This document shows, in pieces, positions 9,523 through 19,800 of a stretch of DNA of 64,000 nucleotides. Position 1 is the stretch's first letter. Each line of letters starts with the position of its first letter. This stretch comes from Acinetobacter brisouisimilis. GTDB taxonomy: Bacteria > Pseudomonadota > Gammaproteobacteria > Pseudomonadales > Moraxellaceae. The position numbers and the translations under genes were made by a program. The stretch is taken from positions 1,058,369-1,122,368 of the forward strand of contig NZ_KB851219.1 of the NCBI RefSeq assembly GCF_000368265.1, in the 5' to 3' direction. The notes beneath the pieces were generated by a model. It did not search any database and was not told where the DNA came from. It saw only the letters and a program-made list of their open reading frames with translations.

Positions 9523-9741
9523 ATGCTACCTAAACACTTATCAGACCAAGGACTCACCCAAAAGTTAATTCCTGAACGCTTTATCCCTGAAAAACCAGAA
9601 GAACTAAAAGACAAAAATGTTGAATACATCTTTGATAGCTCAGATTCTTTCAACTTAACTTACGATGAATTAGTTGAAATCGTAAGTAAAGCCCGTAAAG
9701 CTGGACCAAGAATGGTTCCAGTTTTAGGTACGGTAAAATAA
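9523..9741 (+). CDS. Hypothetical small protein next to integrase
   Basis: A 72-residue acidic protein with no signal peptide or membrane segment and no recognisable family. It starts 21 bases after the integrase stop, with AGGATC upstream of the ATG, so it is probably co-transcribed with integrase. Its position would suit an excisionase-type or integrase-modulating factor, but no helix-turn-helix is evident, so that is only a guess from context. A bidirectional terminator follows. Confidence 0.55.
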   Translation: MLPKHLSDQGLTQKLIPERFIPEKPEELKDKNVEYIFDSSDSFNLTYDELVEIVSKARKAGPRMVPVLGTVK

Positions 9742-9760
9742 AGGCTTTTAAATTTTTTAA

Positions 9761-9787
9761 AGAGTTCATACACAATGTATGAACTCT
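9761..9787. terminator. Bidirectional terminator
   Basis: The inverted repeat AGAGTTCATA/TATGAACTCT has a seven-base loop and T-rich or A-rich flanks on both sides. It lies between the integrase operon and the convergent membrane-protein operon and would end both. Confidence 0.75.
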
Positions 9788-9822
9788 TAATGATAGATCG
9801 ACATTAGAATCAATTAACCCGC

Positions 9823-10476
9823 TCATACTTGAGGGTTTTCTGGTGGATCTATTAGTAATGGAATTTCAAAAGCATTATCTTGAAAATCCGTTAAAAACAT
9901 TTTACATGCTGTACAGCGCTCAGCATACTTTAAGCAAACGTAGGAAATCCAAAGTGAAATTGCAGGCAAGGCAATCATTAAAAATATGCTTACCAGCATG
10001 CCGTTTTCATAATATTTTTCCATCCAATCAATATATTTATTCACCATGATAAATGGAATTAGACCAAGTGAAGCACAAACAAAATATCCAACAAGCCTAA
10101 AAAAAATCCCCCAATTAGTATATTTAGGTGTAAATCCTATAACTTCCCCTAATGAGTTTCTCTTTCTATTTAATAACCCCCTGATTTTGGCATATTCTCG
10201 TACCCAAAAATCAGCATTCTCATAATTAGAAAAATATTTTGCTTCATGATAAGTTAGATTATCGTTATTAAAGAGTGATTGAGCCATTCTATCTTTATAA
10301 AGTATAGGCTTTTTGTTCAGATCGCTGTTATCAAAATCTTCAGCCAGTTTCAGAAGCTCACTTCTTATTTCTCTACCATTTTTTAAATGTGCTAGCTTAT
10401 TATTTAAATATGCAATGATTATTGGTAAACAAAAACCAGTAACTGCAGCAACAATTTTTAAAAAAATCTCTAACAT
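9823..10476 (-). CDS. Hypothetical membrane protein (accessory island)
   Basis: A 217-residue protein with an N-terminal membrane segment (about residues 3-25), then a charged region of about 85 residues, then two hydrophobic segments around 125-145 and 160-182. A short cysteine-containing cytoplasmic or periplasmic tail follows. No family recognised. It is the last gene of a three-gene leftward operon (10758, 10480, 9823) with 3 bases to the preceding stop. The setting, at the integrase end of a prophage, is a typical place for lysogenic-conversion or exclusion genes. Confidence 0.6.
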   Translation of the reverse strand: MLEIFLKIVAAVTGFCLPIIIAYLNNKLAHLKNGREIRSELLKLAEDFDNSDLNKKPILYKDRMAQSLFNNDNLTYHEAKYFSNYENADFWVREYAKIRGLLNRKRNSLGEVIGFTPKYTNWGIFFRLVGYFVCASLGLIPFIMVNKYIDWMEKYYENGMLVSIFLMIALPAISLWISYVCLKYAERCTACKMFLTDFQDNAFEIPLLIDPPENPQV

Positions 10477-10479
10477 ATT

Positions 10480-10761
10480 TTATTCTTCAAAATACTTATG
10501 ACAGCCCTGCATAAATTCTTCACTGGTTTTAAATTCGGAAAATGCTGGATCCTTAGCATACTCACATTGGCCTTTTAACTTCAACTGATTGTACTTAGCA
10601 AACATATAGCCAGAGTAACCGTCAGTTCCTTCTATATAGCCTGCCTTAACATCCTTATGAGTAGCTTGAAAGTGCAGTGCCCCAATAATGATTACAGTCG
10701 AAATGACCATGATGGTAATAACGTCTTGTGTAAATGTTGAAATTTTCAGAATCTTACTCAT
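10480..10761 (-). CDS. Hypothetical single-pass membrane protein
   Basis: A 93-residue protein with one transmembrane helix (about residues 13-30) and a polar outer part containing two cysteines that could pair. No family recognised. Its start overlaps the stop of the preceding gene (ATGA), so the two are translationally coupled. It sits in the middle of the leftward accessory operon. Confidence 0.6.
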   Translation of the reverse strand: MSKILKISTFTQDVITIMVISTVIIIGALHFQATHKDVKAGYIEGTDGYSGYMFAKYNQLKLKGQCEYAKDPAFSEFKTSEEFMQGCHKYFEE

Positions 10762-11048
10762 TTTTTATTCCTGTTTTTATAGTCTTGAATCATTTGTTTT
10801 GTTACATCTTCTTTATAGCAAAGAGTTTCATATCCCCCTGCTCTCGAATAAGCACTACGCTTCCCACAACGACTACCATTTCTAGCAGAATTATACGGGC
10901 AAGCACATGGGCCAGGATACGAGTCTATTGAATCCTGAATGATTTTTTCTTTAATCAGATCATCACTCACTGAATGTATTTTTTTCGCAGAAACTTCAGA
11001 TGAGGTAAAGATGAGAACTGTAGCAAGCAAAAAGAGTATTTTTTTCAT
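10758..11048 (-). CDS. Secreted cysteine-rich small protein
   Basis: A 96-residue protein with a clear Sec signal peptide (MKKILFLLATVLIF, cleavage after SEVSA). The mature domain is compact and rich in cysteine, glycine and arginine: PGPCACPYN, then RCGKRSAYSRAGGYETLCY. The four cysteines suggest a disulfide-stabilised periplasmic fold. I have the impression that similar PCxCPY/CGxRSAYSRPGG proteins occur in other bacteria, but I cannot name a function. First gene of the three-gene leftward operon, divergent from the PLD-motif gene. Confidence 0.65.
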   Translation of the reverse strand: MKKILFLLATVLIFTSSEVSAKKIHSVSDDLIKEKIIQDSIDSYPGPCACPYNSARNGSRCGKRSAYSRAGGYETLCYKEDVTKQMIQDYKNRNKK

Positions 11049-11142
11049 TGTATGCTCGACTTATAAAGAATCTTCTAACTTATAATATTATAAATTTTCA
11101 TAATTTTTACATTTAATCCTATAAAGTTAATAAGGAAAAATC

Positions 11143-12327
11143 ATGCAACTTTGCCATGGCGGAAAAACACTTGATAAGAAAATTACCGAATTAGTAACTG
11201 CTCATGAGAACCTTTCATTCGCTGTTGCTTGGGCAAGCACTGATACAATGGCATTCAATACTATCTATGAAAATAGAGAAAAAATTTCAAAGGCTGTTAT
11301 AGGTACTCATTTCTATCAAACACATCCTGATGTAATTGATAAGTTTATTAACTCTGAAAAATGCCATTTTGTACTACAACCAGATGGAGTATTTCATCCA
11401 AAGGTCTTTCTATTTTGGTCTCAAAATTCTTGGGATCTTCTAATTGGTAGTGCCAATTTAACAAAGGGTGCTCTAACAACTAATACAGAACTTTTAGTTC
11501 ATATAAATTCCAGTGATTCAACTAAGGAGTTCCGAGACGAAGTCGAACACACTATTTCAAGTTTTTGGGAACAAGGTAGTGTAGTTACTCGTCAAGAAGC
11601 TCAAAACTATAGAAACTTATGGAATACACAGAAGAATTATCTAGTCAGAGTATCTGGTAACTATAATAATGAATCAGATACTAATAAAGTAAAATCCCCT
11701 TTACTTTCAGATATCATGACAAAGTCATGGAGCGATCTTTTTACTGCTATCAAAAATGATCCATATCCTAATGGTTTTCAAAATCGCTGTGGCTTACTCA
11801 AGTTAAGCAAACAAACTTTTGAAACAAAGAAAATATTTAGCTATATGAGCAAAGATGAAAGATTAGTCATTTCAGGACTTCCTAATCAGCTTTATCCAGA
11901 AGCTGGTTGGTTTGGGAGTATGCGAGGATCAGGATCTTTTTTTCAGGCAATCAATCAAAATAATCAACAAATTTCAGATGCATTAGATGAGATCCCATTA
12001 GAAGGTGCAGTGACTATTGATCATTACAATGCTTATATTCAGAAGTTTGAAATTGCATATGAAAGAACTGGTATTGCTACAGCTACCAGATTACTTGCAC
12101 TAAAACGACCAGATATCTTTATTTGTGTCGACGGTAAGAATAAAAAAAATCTGTGTAAGGATTTTGGAATATCTCAAAGCAAAATAAATTACGATACATA
12201 TTGGAAAGAAATCATCTGTCGCATTATGGATTCAGTGTGGTGGAACTCTCCTAAACCAACCAATGAGATTGAGCAACAAGCTTGGAATGGGCGAGTAGCG
12301 ATGCTAGATGTTTTATTTTATGACTAA
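11143..12327 (+). CDS. PLD-motif nuclease-like protein, possible defence gene
   Basis: A 394-residue protein. The N-terminal domain has one phospholipase D superfamily half-site: HPKVF (H85, K87) followed by LLIGSANLTKGA (GSxN at 102-105). This superfamily includes phosphodiesterases and nucleases such as BfiI/NgoFVII-type restriction enzymes, usually acting as dimers. The C-terminal 220 residues are not recognised; a segment RTGIATATRLLALKRPD looks like a helix-hairpin-helix DNA-contact motif. SD AAGGAAAA precedes the ATG. It stands alone on the plus strand between a divergent operon and the lysis genes, with terminators on both sides. Anti-phage or restriction activity is an inference from family and position. 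Confidence 0.7.
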   Translation: MQLCHGGKTLDKKITELVTAHENLSFAVAWASTDTMAFNTIYENREKISKAVIGTHFYQTHPDVIDKFINSEKCHFVLQPDGVFHPKVFLFWSQNSWDLLIGSANLTKGALTTNTELLVHINSSDSTKEFRDEVEHTISSFWEQGSVVTRQEAQNYRNLWNTQKNYLVRVSGNYNNESDTNKVKSPLLSDIMTKSWSDLFTAIKNDPYPNGFQNRCGLLKLSKQTFETKKIFSYMSKDERLVISGLPNQLYPEAGWFGSMRGSGSFFQAINQNNQQISDALDEIPLEGAVTIDHYNAYIQKFEIAYERTGIATATRLLALKRPDIFICVDGKNKKNLCKDFGISQSKINYDTYWKEIICRIMDSVWWNSPKPTNEIEQQAWNGRVAMLDVLFYD

Positions 12328-12338
12328 TAAAAATTCCT

Positions 12339-12359
12339 AAGCCCTCAATTAGAGGGCTT
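12339..12359. terminator. Bidirectional terminator at the lysis-cassette end
   Basis: The stem AAGCCCTC/GAGGGCTT with a five-base loop lies between the convergent stops of the PLD-motif gene and Rz. It overlaps the last two codons and stop of Rz, so late leftward transcription ends at the Rz stop. Confidence 0.75.
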
Positions 12360-12935
12360 CTCTCCACTTGCTACAACGTCCCACGATTCCTCTAGTCGCT
12401 CTGTATCAATTTCGTGGCCATCAGCCGATTTTGCGATTTCTCCACCTGCTGTTGCCATTTCTTCGAGTACGAGATTGCAGGTTTTGGCGTACTCCGCAAT
12501 GGCTTCGCTGGAAGCACTGGACATACGTTCGTTTGCACGACTGATTTGCTGTGACAGCCCGCGATTAGCCACATCAAGAGCACTAGCGGCAGCAGCCGCA
12601 TCTTGTATTTTTTTACTCGCATCCTGTTCTACCTTTAAAAGTTTTTCAGCCCATTTTTGCTGTTGTGTAGCAACCGTAGTCTTTGCTGTTTCAATTGCTT
12701 CTTTTTGGTCTGCTTTGTACTGCTTTAATTCATCTTTGGCCTGATTCACCTTTGTTGCACATTTAGCATCAGCACTATTCAAGTCATTTGCCAAGCTGTT
12801 GCTCTGCCATGTTTGGAATACACCATAAAGTGCAAGGACAATGATCAAAGACCAACGCTTATTTGACATGATCCAAATAAAAACTTTGACTAGAAAATCC
12901 CAAATCACTTTTATAATTAAAAGAGCTGTTGTCAT
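12345..12935 (-). CDS. Rz-like inner-membrane spanin subunit
   Basis: The i-spanin of the lysis cassette. It has hydrophobic N-terminal segments (MTTALLIIKVIWDF, then SLIIVLALYGVF) followed by a long alanine-, lysine- and glutamine-rich coiled coil, as in Rz proteins that span the periplasm. The chosen ATG at 12935 overlaps the endolysin stop (ATGA). A second possible start, MSNKRWSLII at 12869, would leave a single membrane anchor and may be the true one. The complete Rz1 gene is nested inside in another frame. Confidence 0.8.
   Translation of the reverse strand: MTTALLIIKVIWDFLVKVFIWIMSNKRWSLIIVLALYGVFQTWQSNSLANDLNSADAKCATKVNQAKDELKQYKADQKEAIETAKTTVATQQQKWAEKLLKVEQDASKKIQDAAAAASALDVANRGLSQQISRANERMSSASSEAIAEYAKTCNLVLEEMATAGGEIAKSADGHEIDTERLEESWDVVASGEKPSN
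12392..12622 (-). CDS. Rz1-like outer-membrane spanin lipoprotein, nested in Rz
   Basis: A 76-residue (or 69 from the second Met) lipoprotein wholly embedded in Rz in another frame. The signal ends in the lipobox LIAGC, and the mature chain is proline-rich (PVLPAKPLRSTPKPA), the hallmark of Rz1 o-spanins. With Rz it would bridge the inner and outer membranes and fuse them at the last step of lysis. The alternative start codons are at 12622 and 12601. Confidence 0.85.
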   Translation of the reverse strand: MRVKKYKMRLLPLVLLMWLIAGCHSKSVVQTNVCPVLPAKPLRSTPKPAISYSKKWQQQVEKSQNRLMATKLIQSD

Positions 12936-13453
12936 GTATTTGCTCCCAAGCATTTCTCCATACGGGCATGCTGACGATGCCAAACCCCAGCACAGCCACG
13001 ATCTATACGACAATCAACTTTTTTCCCACCGACACGACTAAAGCGCCAGTTTTCCAATGATTTACAGGCTTGAATGTATTTCCCTTGTTTTAAGTTGCGT
13101 AACATCGCTGAAGATGTCCATGCAGGTGTCCCGAACTGGTATGAGAAGTCGGCATAGAGATCGTATTCATCTTGAGAAAGCTTTATACCCTGCAACGATT
13201 TGTTAAAGACTTTGGCATCACGTGCATAGTGTGCCGTTAAATATTCAATGCCTTGTTTTTGGGTAATTGGCTTGTCTGTAATTTTGATCTTTGAACCATC
13301 AGGTTTTAGGGTAGATCCAAATCCTTGTGTCACAACACGACCTGTATCGTAGTACGGCTTTGAACGCCATCCTTCATAGCCTGTTGTAAATAACACACCA
13401 CTTGTACCAATAACAGATGTGAGTAAAACAGCAAATTTAGTCTTGTTTGACAT
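12932..13453 (-). CDS. Phage endolysin, GH24 family, SAR-type
   Basis: A muramidase of about 173 residues. The catalytic triad fits the T4/P1-type pattern E-x8-D-x5-T: E27 in GYEGWRSKP, D36 and T42 in YDTGRVVTQGFG. The N-terminus has a weakly hydrophobic segment (about 7-25) rich in small residues, as in signal-arrest-release endolysins that are exported by Sec and released from the membrane. Start ATG 13453 overlaps the end of the holin gene; a GTG lies one codon upstream. It is coupled to Rz by an ATGA overlap. Confidence 0.9.
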   Translation of the reverse strand: MSNKTKFAVLLTSVIGTSGVLFTTGYEGWRSKPYYDTGRVVTQGFGSTLKPDGSKIKITDKPITQKQGIEYLTAHYARDAKVFNKSLQGIKLSQDEYDLYADFSYQFGTPAWTSSAMLRNLKQGKYIQACKSLENWRFSRVGGKKVDCRIDRGCAGVWHRQHARMEKCLGANT

Positions 13454-13715
13454 CACACTCCCCTTTTTCTTTCATTACTTCAATTTCATGTAATTCTTGT
13501 GCTCGTTGGTCTGCTTTGTATTTGTAATACCAGGTTACGAGGAACCCGAAAAAACTCACGACTAGACCGCCTATTGCTGCCAAAATACTGATTAATAAAC
13601 CAATATCTAAACCACCAACCGATGTAATTACCCCTGCTGCGCCACCTGCTACGGCAGTCTTTGCTGCTACTGCTGTCATGCTGGCAGCCGTATCAATTGC
13701 TTGTTGATCTGCCAC
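13437..13715 (-). CDS. Putative holin
   Basis: A 92-residue protein with an alanine- and glycine-rich N-terminus, one or two membrane segments (about 18-35 and 38-62), and a charged C-terminal tail. This size, topology and position directly before the endolysin are those of phage holins, which permeabilise the inner membrane or collapse its potential. Start is GTG with GGGGG upstream. The holin subfamily cannot be assigned with certainty. Confidence 0.7.
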   Translation of the reverse strand: MADQQAIDTAASMTAVAAKTAVAGGAAGVITSVGGLDIGLLISILAAIGGLVVSFFGFLVTWYYKYKADQRAQELHEIEVMKEKGECDVKQD

Positions 13716-13735
13716 GGTTTCCCCCGATTTCTGGC

Positions 13736-13772
13736 AATAAAAAAAACTCCACGTTTGAACGTAGAGTTTTAT
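13736..13772 (-). terminator. Terminator between the giant gene and the lysis cassette
   Basis: Read leftward, the stem AAAACTCTACGT/ACGTGGAGTTTT (one mismatch) is followed by a run of T. It should stop or thin out late transcription entering the lysis genes, unless antitermination operates. It lies just downstream of a copy of the distributed late motif. Confidence 0.75.
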
Positions 13773-13793
13773 GGAGTAGTGAATATTTAGCGA

Positions 13794-13808
13794 GGCTTAC
13801 AGGGGTTA
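13794..13808 (-). promoter_or_regulatory. Late-region motif, copy a
   Basis: Plus strand GGCTTACAGGGGTTA, between the stop of the giant gene and the lysis cassette. A terminator-like hairpin starts about 22 bases downstream in the leftward sense. One of eight related copies; role unknown. Confidence 0.5.
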
Positions 13809-13812
13809 GGAC

Positions 13813-16800
13813 TTAATTGTCAAAAGCAAAACGTCCCTCATCTAAGATCTCATGATGTTTTTTCGGAATATAAACACCATTTTCAGAATGATTGATACGG
13901 CGCATACGGTTACGATAACTTTGCATCGCATTTGGCTTGGTGATACGGCGTGATGGATTCTTAGCATTAAAATTCTCAATATCTGCCCATACCTCAGATA
14001 ATGTTTCTTCATCATCATTCATTTTGGCTCGAGAGAATTGTGCAAGTAGTTGAGAACGTCTAGCCTGTAATCGCTGATTCATCTGATAAATAGCGGATTT
14101 TCCTTCTGATGCAGTACGGACATCGGATGGAGAAAAGCCAAGTGTCTGACCTACAATTGCCATTGTTCCGACTTCATCCAAAATACTGATCCCTGTTTTA
14201 TCTTGAGCACCTTCCATTTGGTAACGCATAGATTTTAAAGGTGATTTTAAAGCAACAGGCAACATATCTTCTAATCCACGCTCAAAATTGCCATCACTAA
14301 TATTGTTCATGCCTTTTAAAATACCAGTCCCAATTCCTGCAACTGGTCCAAGTGCGCCAGCCATTGCTGATTCAGCCCAACGCTGTCCCTCTAGCCCTTC
14401 TTGTACATCGGGTAAAATCAGGCTACTGAGTCCAACACGCCCAGATATATCCCACGGCGTAGCACGTGATACCCCTTTAGCGATCATGTTCGATACTGTG
14501 TCACCAAACATATCCGCAAGCATATTGCGTAATGCAACCTCTGCATCCCACGGCTCATCATCACTGCCACCAATCATCGAGGCACCAGCCAATAGCATAC
14601 CGACCAATGGTAAACCGAGTACACCCAATGCCAAGGCATGAGTCATCAATAGACCTGCCAAAGTTTTTCGTGCTTGCATCCGATCTTCGGGATTTTCGGC
14701 TTTAATTGCTTGATATGCTTGGCGTGTCAGTAAATAAACCATGTTCTGACCAAACTGTTTAAACAAGAAAACGACTTTGGCCACATTGCCTTGCATAAGA
14801 CGTGGACGGTTACCCGAACTATAATCAAAATGGCTTTGATAGGTTACATCGGCTGCCTGATCGAAAGCCTCAGCATGACTTGCACCACTTTCTTTAGCCA
14901 AGCGATAACTTGCCATAAAGGTTGCAGATCGGTTAAAGCGTTCTGCATGATGGAATAGAAAACTTGCCCAACGCATAATCGGACGTAATTTCCACATCAC
15001 ACCACTATCTTCACCCTGAGCAATACCAGCTAAATCATGTGCTTGTGTTACATCAATCACACCACGGCTCACAGCTTCATTGTATGCCTGTAGCTCATCA
15101 CCAGTGAGAACTTTGGACATATCATTCTTGGCTTTAACTGCTTCCTCAGAAGCTTTGATTAATGCCTGACTAGACTTTTTCAAATTCCATTTGGCAGCCA
15201 TCACAGGCAATGTAACCAATGGTGTTTGCAATAAATTGACAACTGCTGATGCTGGAGATAAACCAAGATAATATAAAAAACCGACACTGGTGAGCGTACT
15301 TGAGAGTGGATTCGATTTTGGGTTCATCAAGTTTTCATGGCGCATGTTCATTTCATTAATGACACGTTGCGCGGTTGGCTGGTCATACTCAGGATTATCT
15401 TTGGCTTGTTCATCTGCATATTTCTGCATATCCGAGAGCTGCTCATCGAGCAGATCCGAGTAACGCAGTTTTGCAAGGTATCCTGCACCATGAAACATGT
15501 TCTGAGCGAAGGCACGACGAGCATCTTGGCTAAAGCCAGCAGTACCCTTACGATGAATGCCATGTTTTGCCCAAGATAAATCAGGTAAAGAAGCTAAATA
15601 AAGCTGTGCCAAAGTATCTTCCAACTGTGCTTTTTCACTGGCTGAAATGCCTAAATTATCCAACTCATTGTAAAGATTCGACATAAAGCCACGACCTACC
15701 ATGTCACGGCTGGCATTGTAATCTTTATTTAAAACGACTTTATCGACTTTACTATTTGGGTACTTATTAATAAGTTCCTCACGTAAAGCCTGTGCTTCCG
15801 CCATCGTTTCGGCACGGCTCACACTTTCAACCTGATCCTTGGCATTCCGTACAATCACTACATATTTACCGAAACGTGCCAATGGGAAATACACGCCTTT
15901 CAATTTATGGAAAAAGTCTGCATCCATTTGTTGCAGTAATTCAGCCTTACGCTGATTGCCCATACTGGCACGAAGGATCCGTTCACGGATGGCATCACGG
16001 ATATTCCGATGTTGCTTAGAGTAAGCATCACGTGCATCTGTGTAGATTTTCTGTGCTTCAGGAGTTAATCCTTCAAAACGCTGTCTTAGAGCAACATATT
16101 TCAGGTAGTTATCGCCATTTTGATGTAGTTTTGCAGGATCAATCTGTGCCAAAGTTGAATCATGCATCAATTCAGCCAAGGCTTGCTCATCACTCAATTT
16201 AGCCCATTCACGGACTAAGGTGTCGGCTTCGGCACCAGCATCATTTTTATCGGCATCCATTTGAGCAGCCAAGTTATTGTACTTGGTCAACTGCGGCAAA
16301 ATCTTATGATAGATTTCAGTCAATTGACGGCGACCTAATGCCTGTAAACCAATGCCTAGCCAGTCTTTAAATGTGTATCCCATACGCTGTTGAATGGATT
16401 TCACAGATGCATTCTTAATACTTTCACTCAGTTTATTAAGTGACTCATTAATATCAAAATTACGGCTATAGAGTTTGTCATTTTCAGCTTTGGATTTCTC
16501 AAAGAAATTGACAACATCATCAGCGGTGAGTACACTTTGATCAGAAGCCTTACGGTCTACTACTCCCCGCAATTGGAGCGGGGGAAGCGTCAGACCAGTG
16601 AGGCTTTTCTTTTGATTAAAATAAATTACATTCCCTTTCTCATCTTGGTTTTTAATCCAAGTCACAAAGTTATTTTTACTATATACACTAGCAATTTCAT
16701 TAAAATGATACTTACCTTTTCGCTTATCAAGATGAATTGCGGAAATGAATGGCTTTCCATCTGTATCCTGTAGATTTGTTACGATAACCAATCCACCTGC

Positions 16801-19800
16801 TGTATCTGATTCCAATACCATTACAGGATTGGTAATTTCACCAAATAGTTGTTTTGCTTGCTCTCTTGTTAATTGATGTGCAGAGTCCTGTTTACCATCA
16901 ACACGCCCCATAATTTTTCTTAAAGTTTGTTTATCCAGTTCTAAAGGCAAATTCTGAATATTCAAACCTTCACGGACAGCATTTAAAGCAAGTAATACTG
17001 GTGGCATTTTCATCTGTACAGGCTGTGGATAGCTTTGTATAGACTCCGCCAATCGGTCAATTTCTTTAGCTATACGTTGCTGTTCTGACTCAGTTATTGA
17101 AAAAGCATCTGTAAATACAGGCGACTTGTCCTTTTCACTAAAGCTAATATTTTGCTGATCAGTATGGTTAGCAGACTTGTTGATCATGCGCTCAGCCAGT
17201 GCCACCATGTCATCCTGATTCAGATTGATATTCATACCAAGACGATCAAATAGCCATGCTTTTACATTTGAGATCAAGTTACCGATAAATGATTTCAGTG
17301 CTCCCTTCTGAATCGCATTTCTAATCTGCATGTGGCTGGCAAGTGATAGTAAGTAAGGGAGATATTCAAGCTTTTGAGTTTCAGGATCTGATTCACGCTC
17401 AGCCAGACGTTTTGCTTCAGTAAAAGCTGGATGACCACGGCGAACCATTTCATCAAACTGTTTCATTAAGTTTGCATATTGTTCCTGGTTCATCATGTTC
17501 TGAAAACCGCCATGACCACCTAACTCATGCAAGAATGTCGGAATGATGCTTTCATCTGTCAAAGCATCTGCAATTAAAGTGACTTTGCCATTTTGGTAAA
17601 ACCCTTCGATTCCTTGCTGATCATAGGTTTCAAGAATTTCTAGTTTGCCTTGACGTTCAAGATCAGAAATTAATTTTTCACCATATTTTTCAACAAGCTT
17701 AGCGCGTACTTGATTTGTTGTAGTAGCTGTTCTACGTTGGTTGCTTGCTTCACGGCTATATAATTTTATATTTCCTTTCTCATCCTGTTGATATTCAATG
17801 GTACTGAACAAGTTATCAAAGGCTTCAATAATCGGAGATTCTTCATCAGGTTTGAGGTATGGATAACGGTCTTCATTCTTACCATCACGTTTCCATGCTT
17901 CCCAGTTTTTAACATTGGCAAGGTAATCATTGGACATACCATTTAATGCCATTTTGCTAATCACATAATTTTCAAATGACCTTGCGCCCATCTCAATAAT
18001 ACTGGACCAATACCCTTTCTCTGCACGATTGTCTAATGCACTGGCACGCTTTTTCATCGGAGAACCATTCAAGGTTTCTACCAAATTAGCAAATGCTTTT
18101 TCAACTACAGGGCGCACACCTTGTGGATGATTTGGATCTTTTTGCCAGTTTTCAGGGTTAAAGTATCCAGATTTTGGATTTTGCTTGTGTTTTCTTTGTA
18201 GTTCGGCATACGTTAGTCCCAAAGATACTTGTGTCTTATGCCGATACATGGCTTCAGGTTTATAAGTGATGTAATGATCTTCACGGCTAACCGACTTACT
18301 CTCACCACGTTGACGACTAAAATAATGATCCAAAGCATGAAACCATTCATGCGCCAACGACCCTGCACCTTGGGTTTTAGTAAGATTAATCACCACTTGG
18401 TTAGGCTCATAATGTGCCATTGCTCGACCACTACCACGAGCGCCGAATGCCAAACCTAACTCACCGTTTAAACTAATAGCCTTGGTTGGAATATTCAGTA
18501 TTTCTGCTAAATCATGCAAAGCATCATAGGTTTCATTCAGCGATTGCTGCCTTTCTTGTTGATGTACCCAATTACCAAACTGTACTCCACGAAAGCCAAA
18601 TGCATCCATGAAATCCTGATTGCTGGCATCACGTCCCTTACGCCAGTCTTTACCTGTGCGTCCGCTGTTCTCATGATTACGTATATCGCCTTTACCAACA
18701 TTATCTTGAGCTTTAATGTCTTCCCAAGCTTGAGACAATATCTCAAGATTATTATGAATATATTGTCGTACCTCAGTTATAGGCGTATCAGATAAAAATT
18801 CTTTGAGAGGTCGCTTCTCTTTGTCCGCTTTACGTGTAATAAATCGAGAACCATCTACTTTACGGCGATAAATATAGAAATCTCGGGCTTCAAGCTTCGT
18901 TTTAACCTTAACTTTCGGTTGCTCAGAACCAAGTTTTTCCAGAATTTCTGCTTTGGTTACAGCATCAAGAATACTGCCAGTGGTAAACCTTAGTGTTTTG
19001 CCATCAATCTCAATGTTGGATTGTGGGATTGTGATTTTATGACCATCCTTGTCATATTGATATGCATAAGGATATTCAGAGACTTTGCCAACTCTTGACC
19101 ATTGCTCAATAGGAACATCTTGCAACAGCATAACTTTATGAAAGCTGCTACTTAATATCTTATTGCTATCAGCTATGGTTGATAATTCATCAAGGCTCAG
19201 GTTACCAAATTTACTCACTGCATCTCTTGCAGCAATAACTTTGTTTACCCATGACTTAACCTTGTACGATACTCTTGGTTTAGATGGCAATTCACTACGC
19301 ATCACAAAATTAAGTGCAGCACGGACCTTATTATCATCTTTTTTATAGGTATCCTTATCCCAAACTTTAGACAAAGGCTGTTGTGCAATATCATCTGCAG
19401 ATGTTTCGGTAGATATACCAATCCCTATATCTTTTTTCGCTCCTTCAATCTTCTCACCAAAGTCTTGGATCACTTCTTTTAATTTTTGACTAGGCTTATT
19501 ATTTTTATCTTCTGAAAGCTTTTGATTTTCTATTATTTTTGACTGAGTCGGCGATCTTGCATCAGGCTGGCTAGGTGTTTGTCCTTCTCCTGTTGTGCTG
19601 TTTTCTCCAGCATTTGAGTCATTAGCTCTCTCGCTTGTAAGGAGGTTTTGTTGCTGTTTACTTTTTTCTTGGTTAGAGAGTTTTTCATTTACGCCTCGAA
19701 TCAGTTCTTGCCCTGTAAGTTCAGGTTCACCAAAAATATTTTCACCAGCTTTGGTTTCTGTCGCTAAATTAACATAGTATTTCAATGCACTCGCAACAGA

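Noticed and set aside
15337..15579. Plus-strand frames inside the giant polyvalent gene
   Set aside because: Many such frames occur along the 9.9-kb gene by chance; none has a promoter, SD or recognisable domain.
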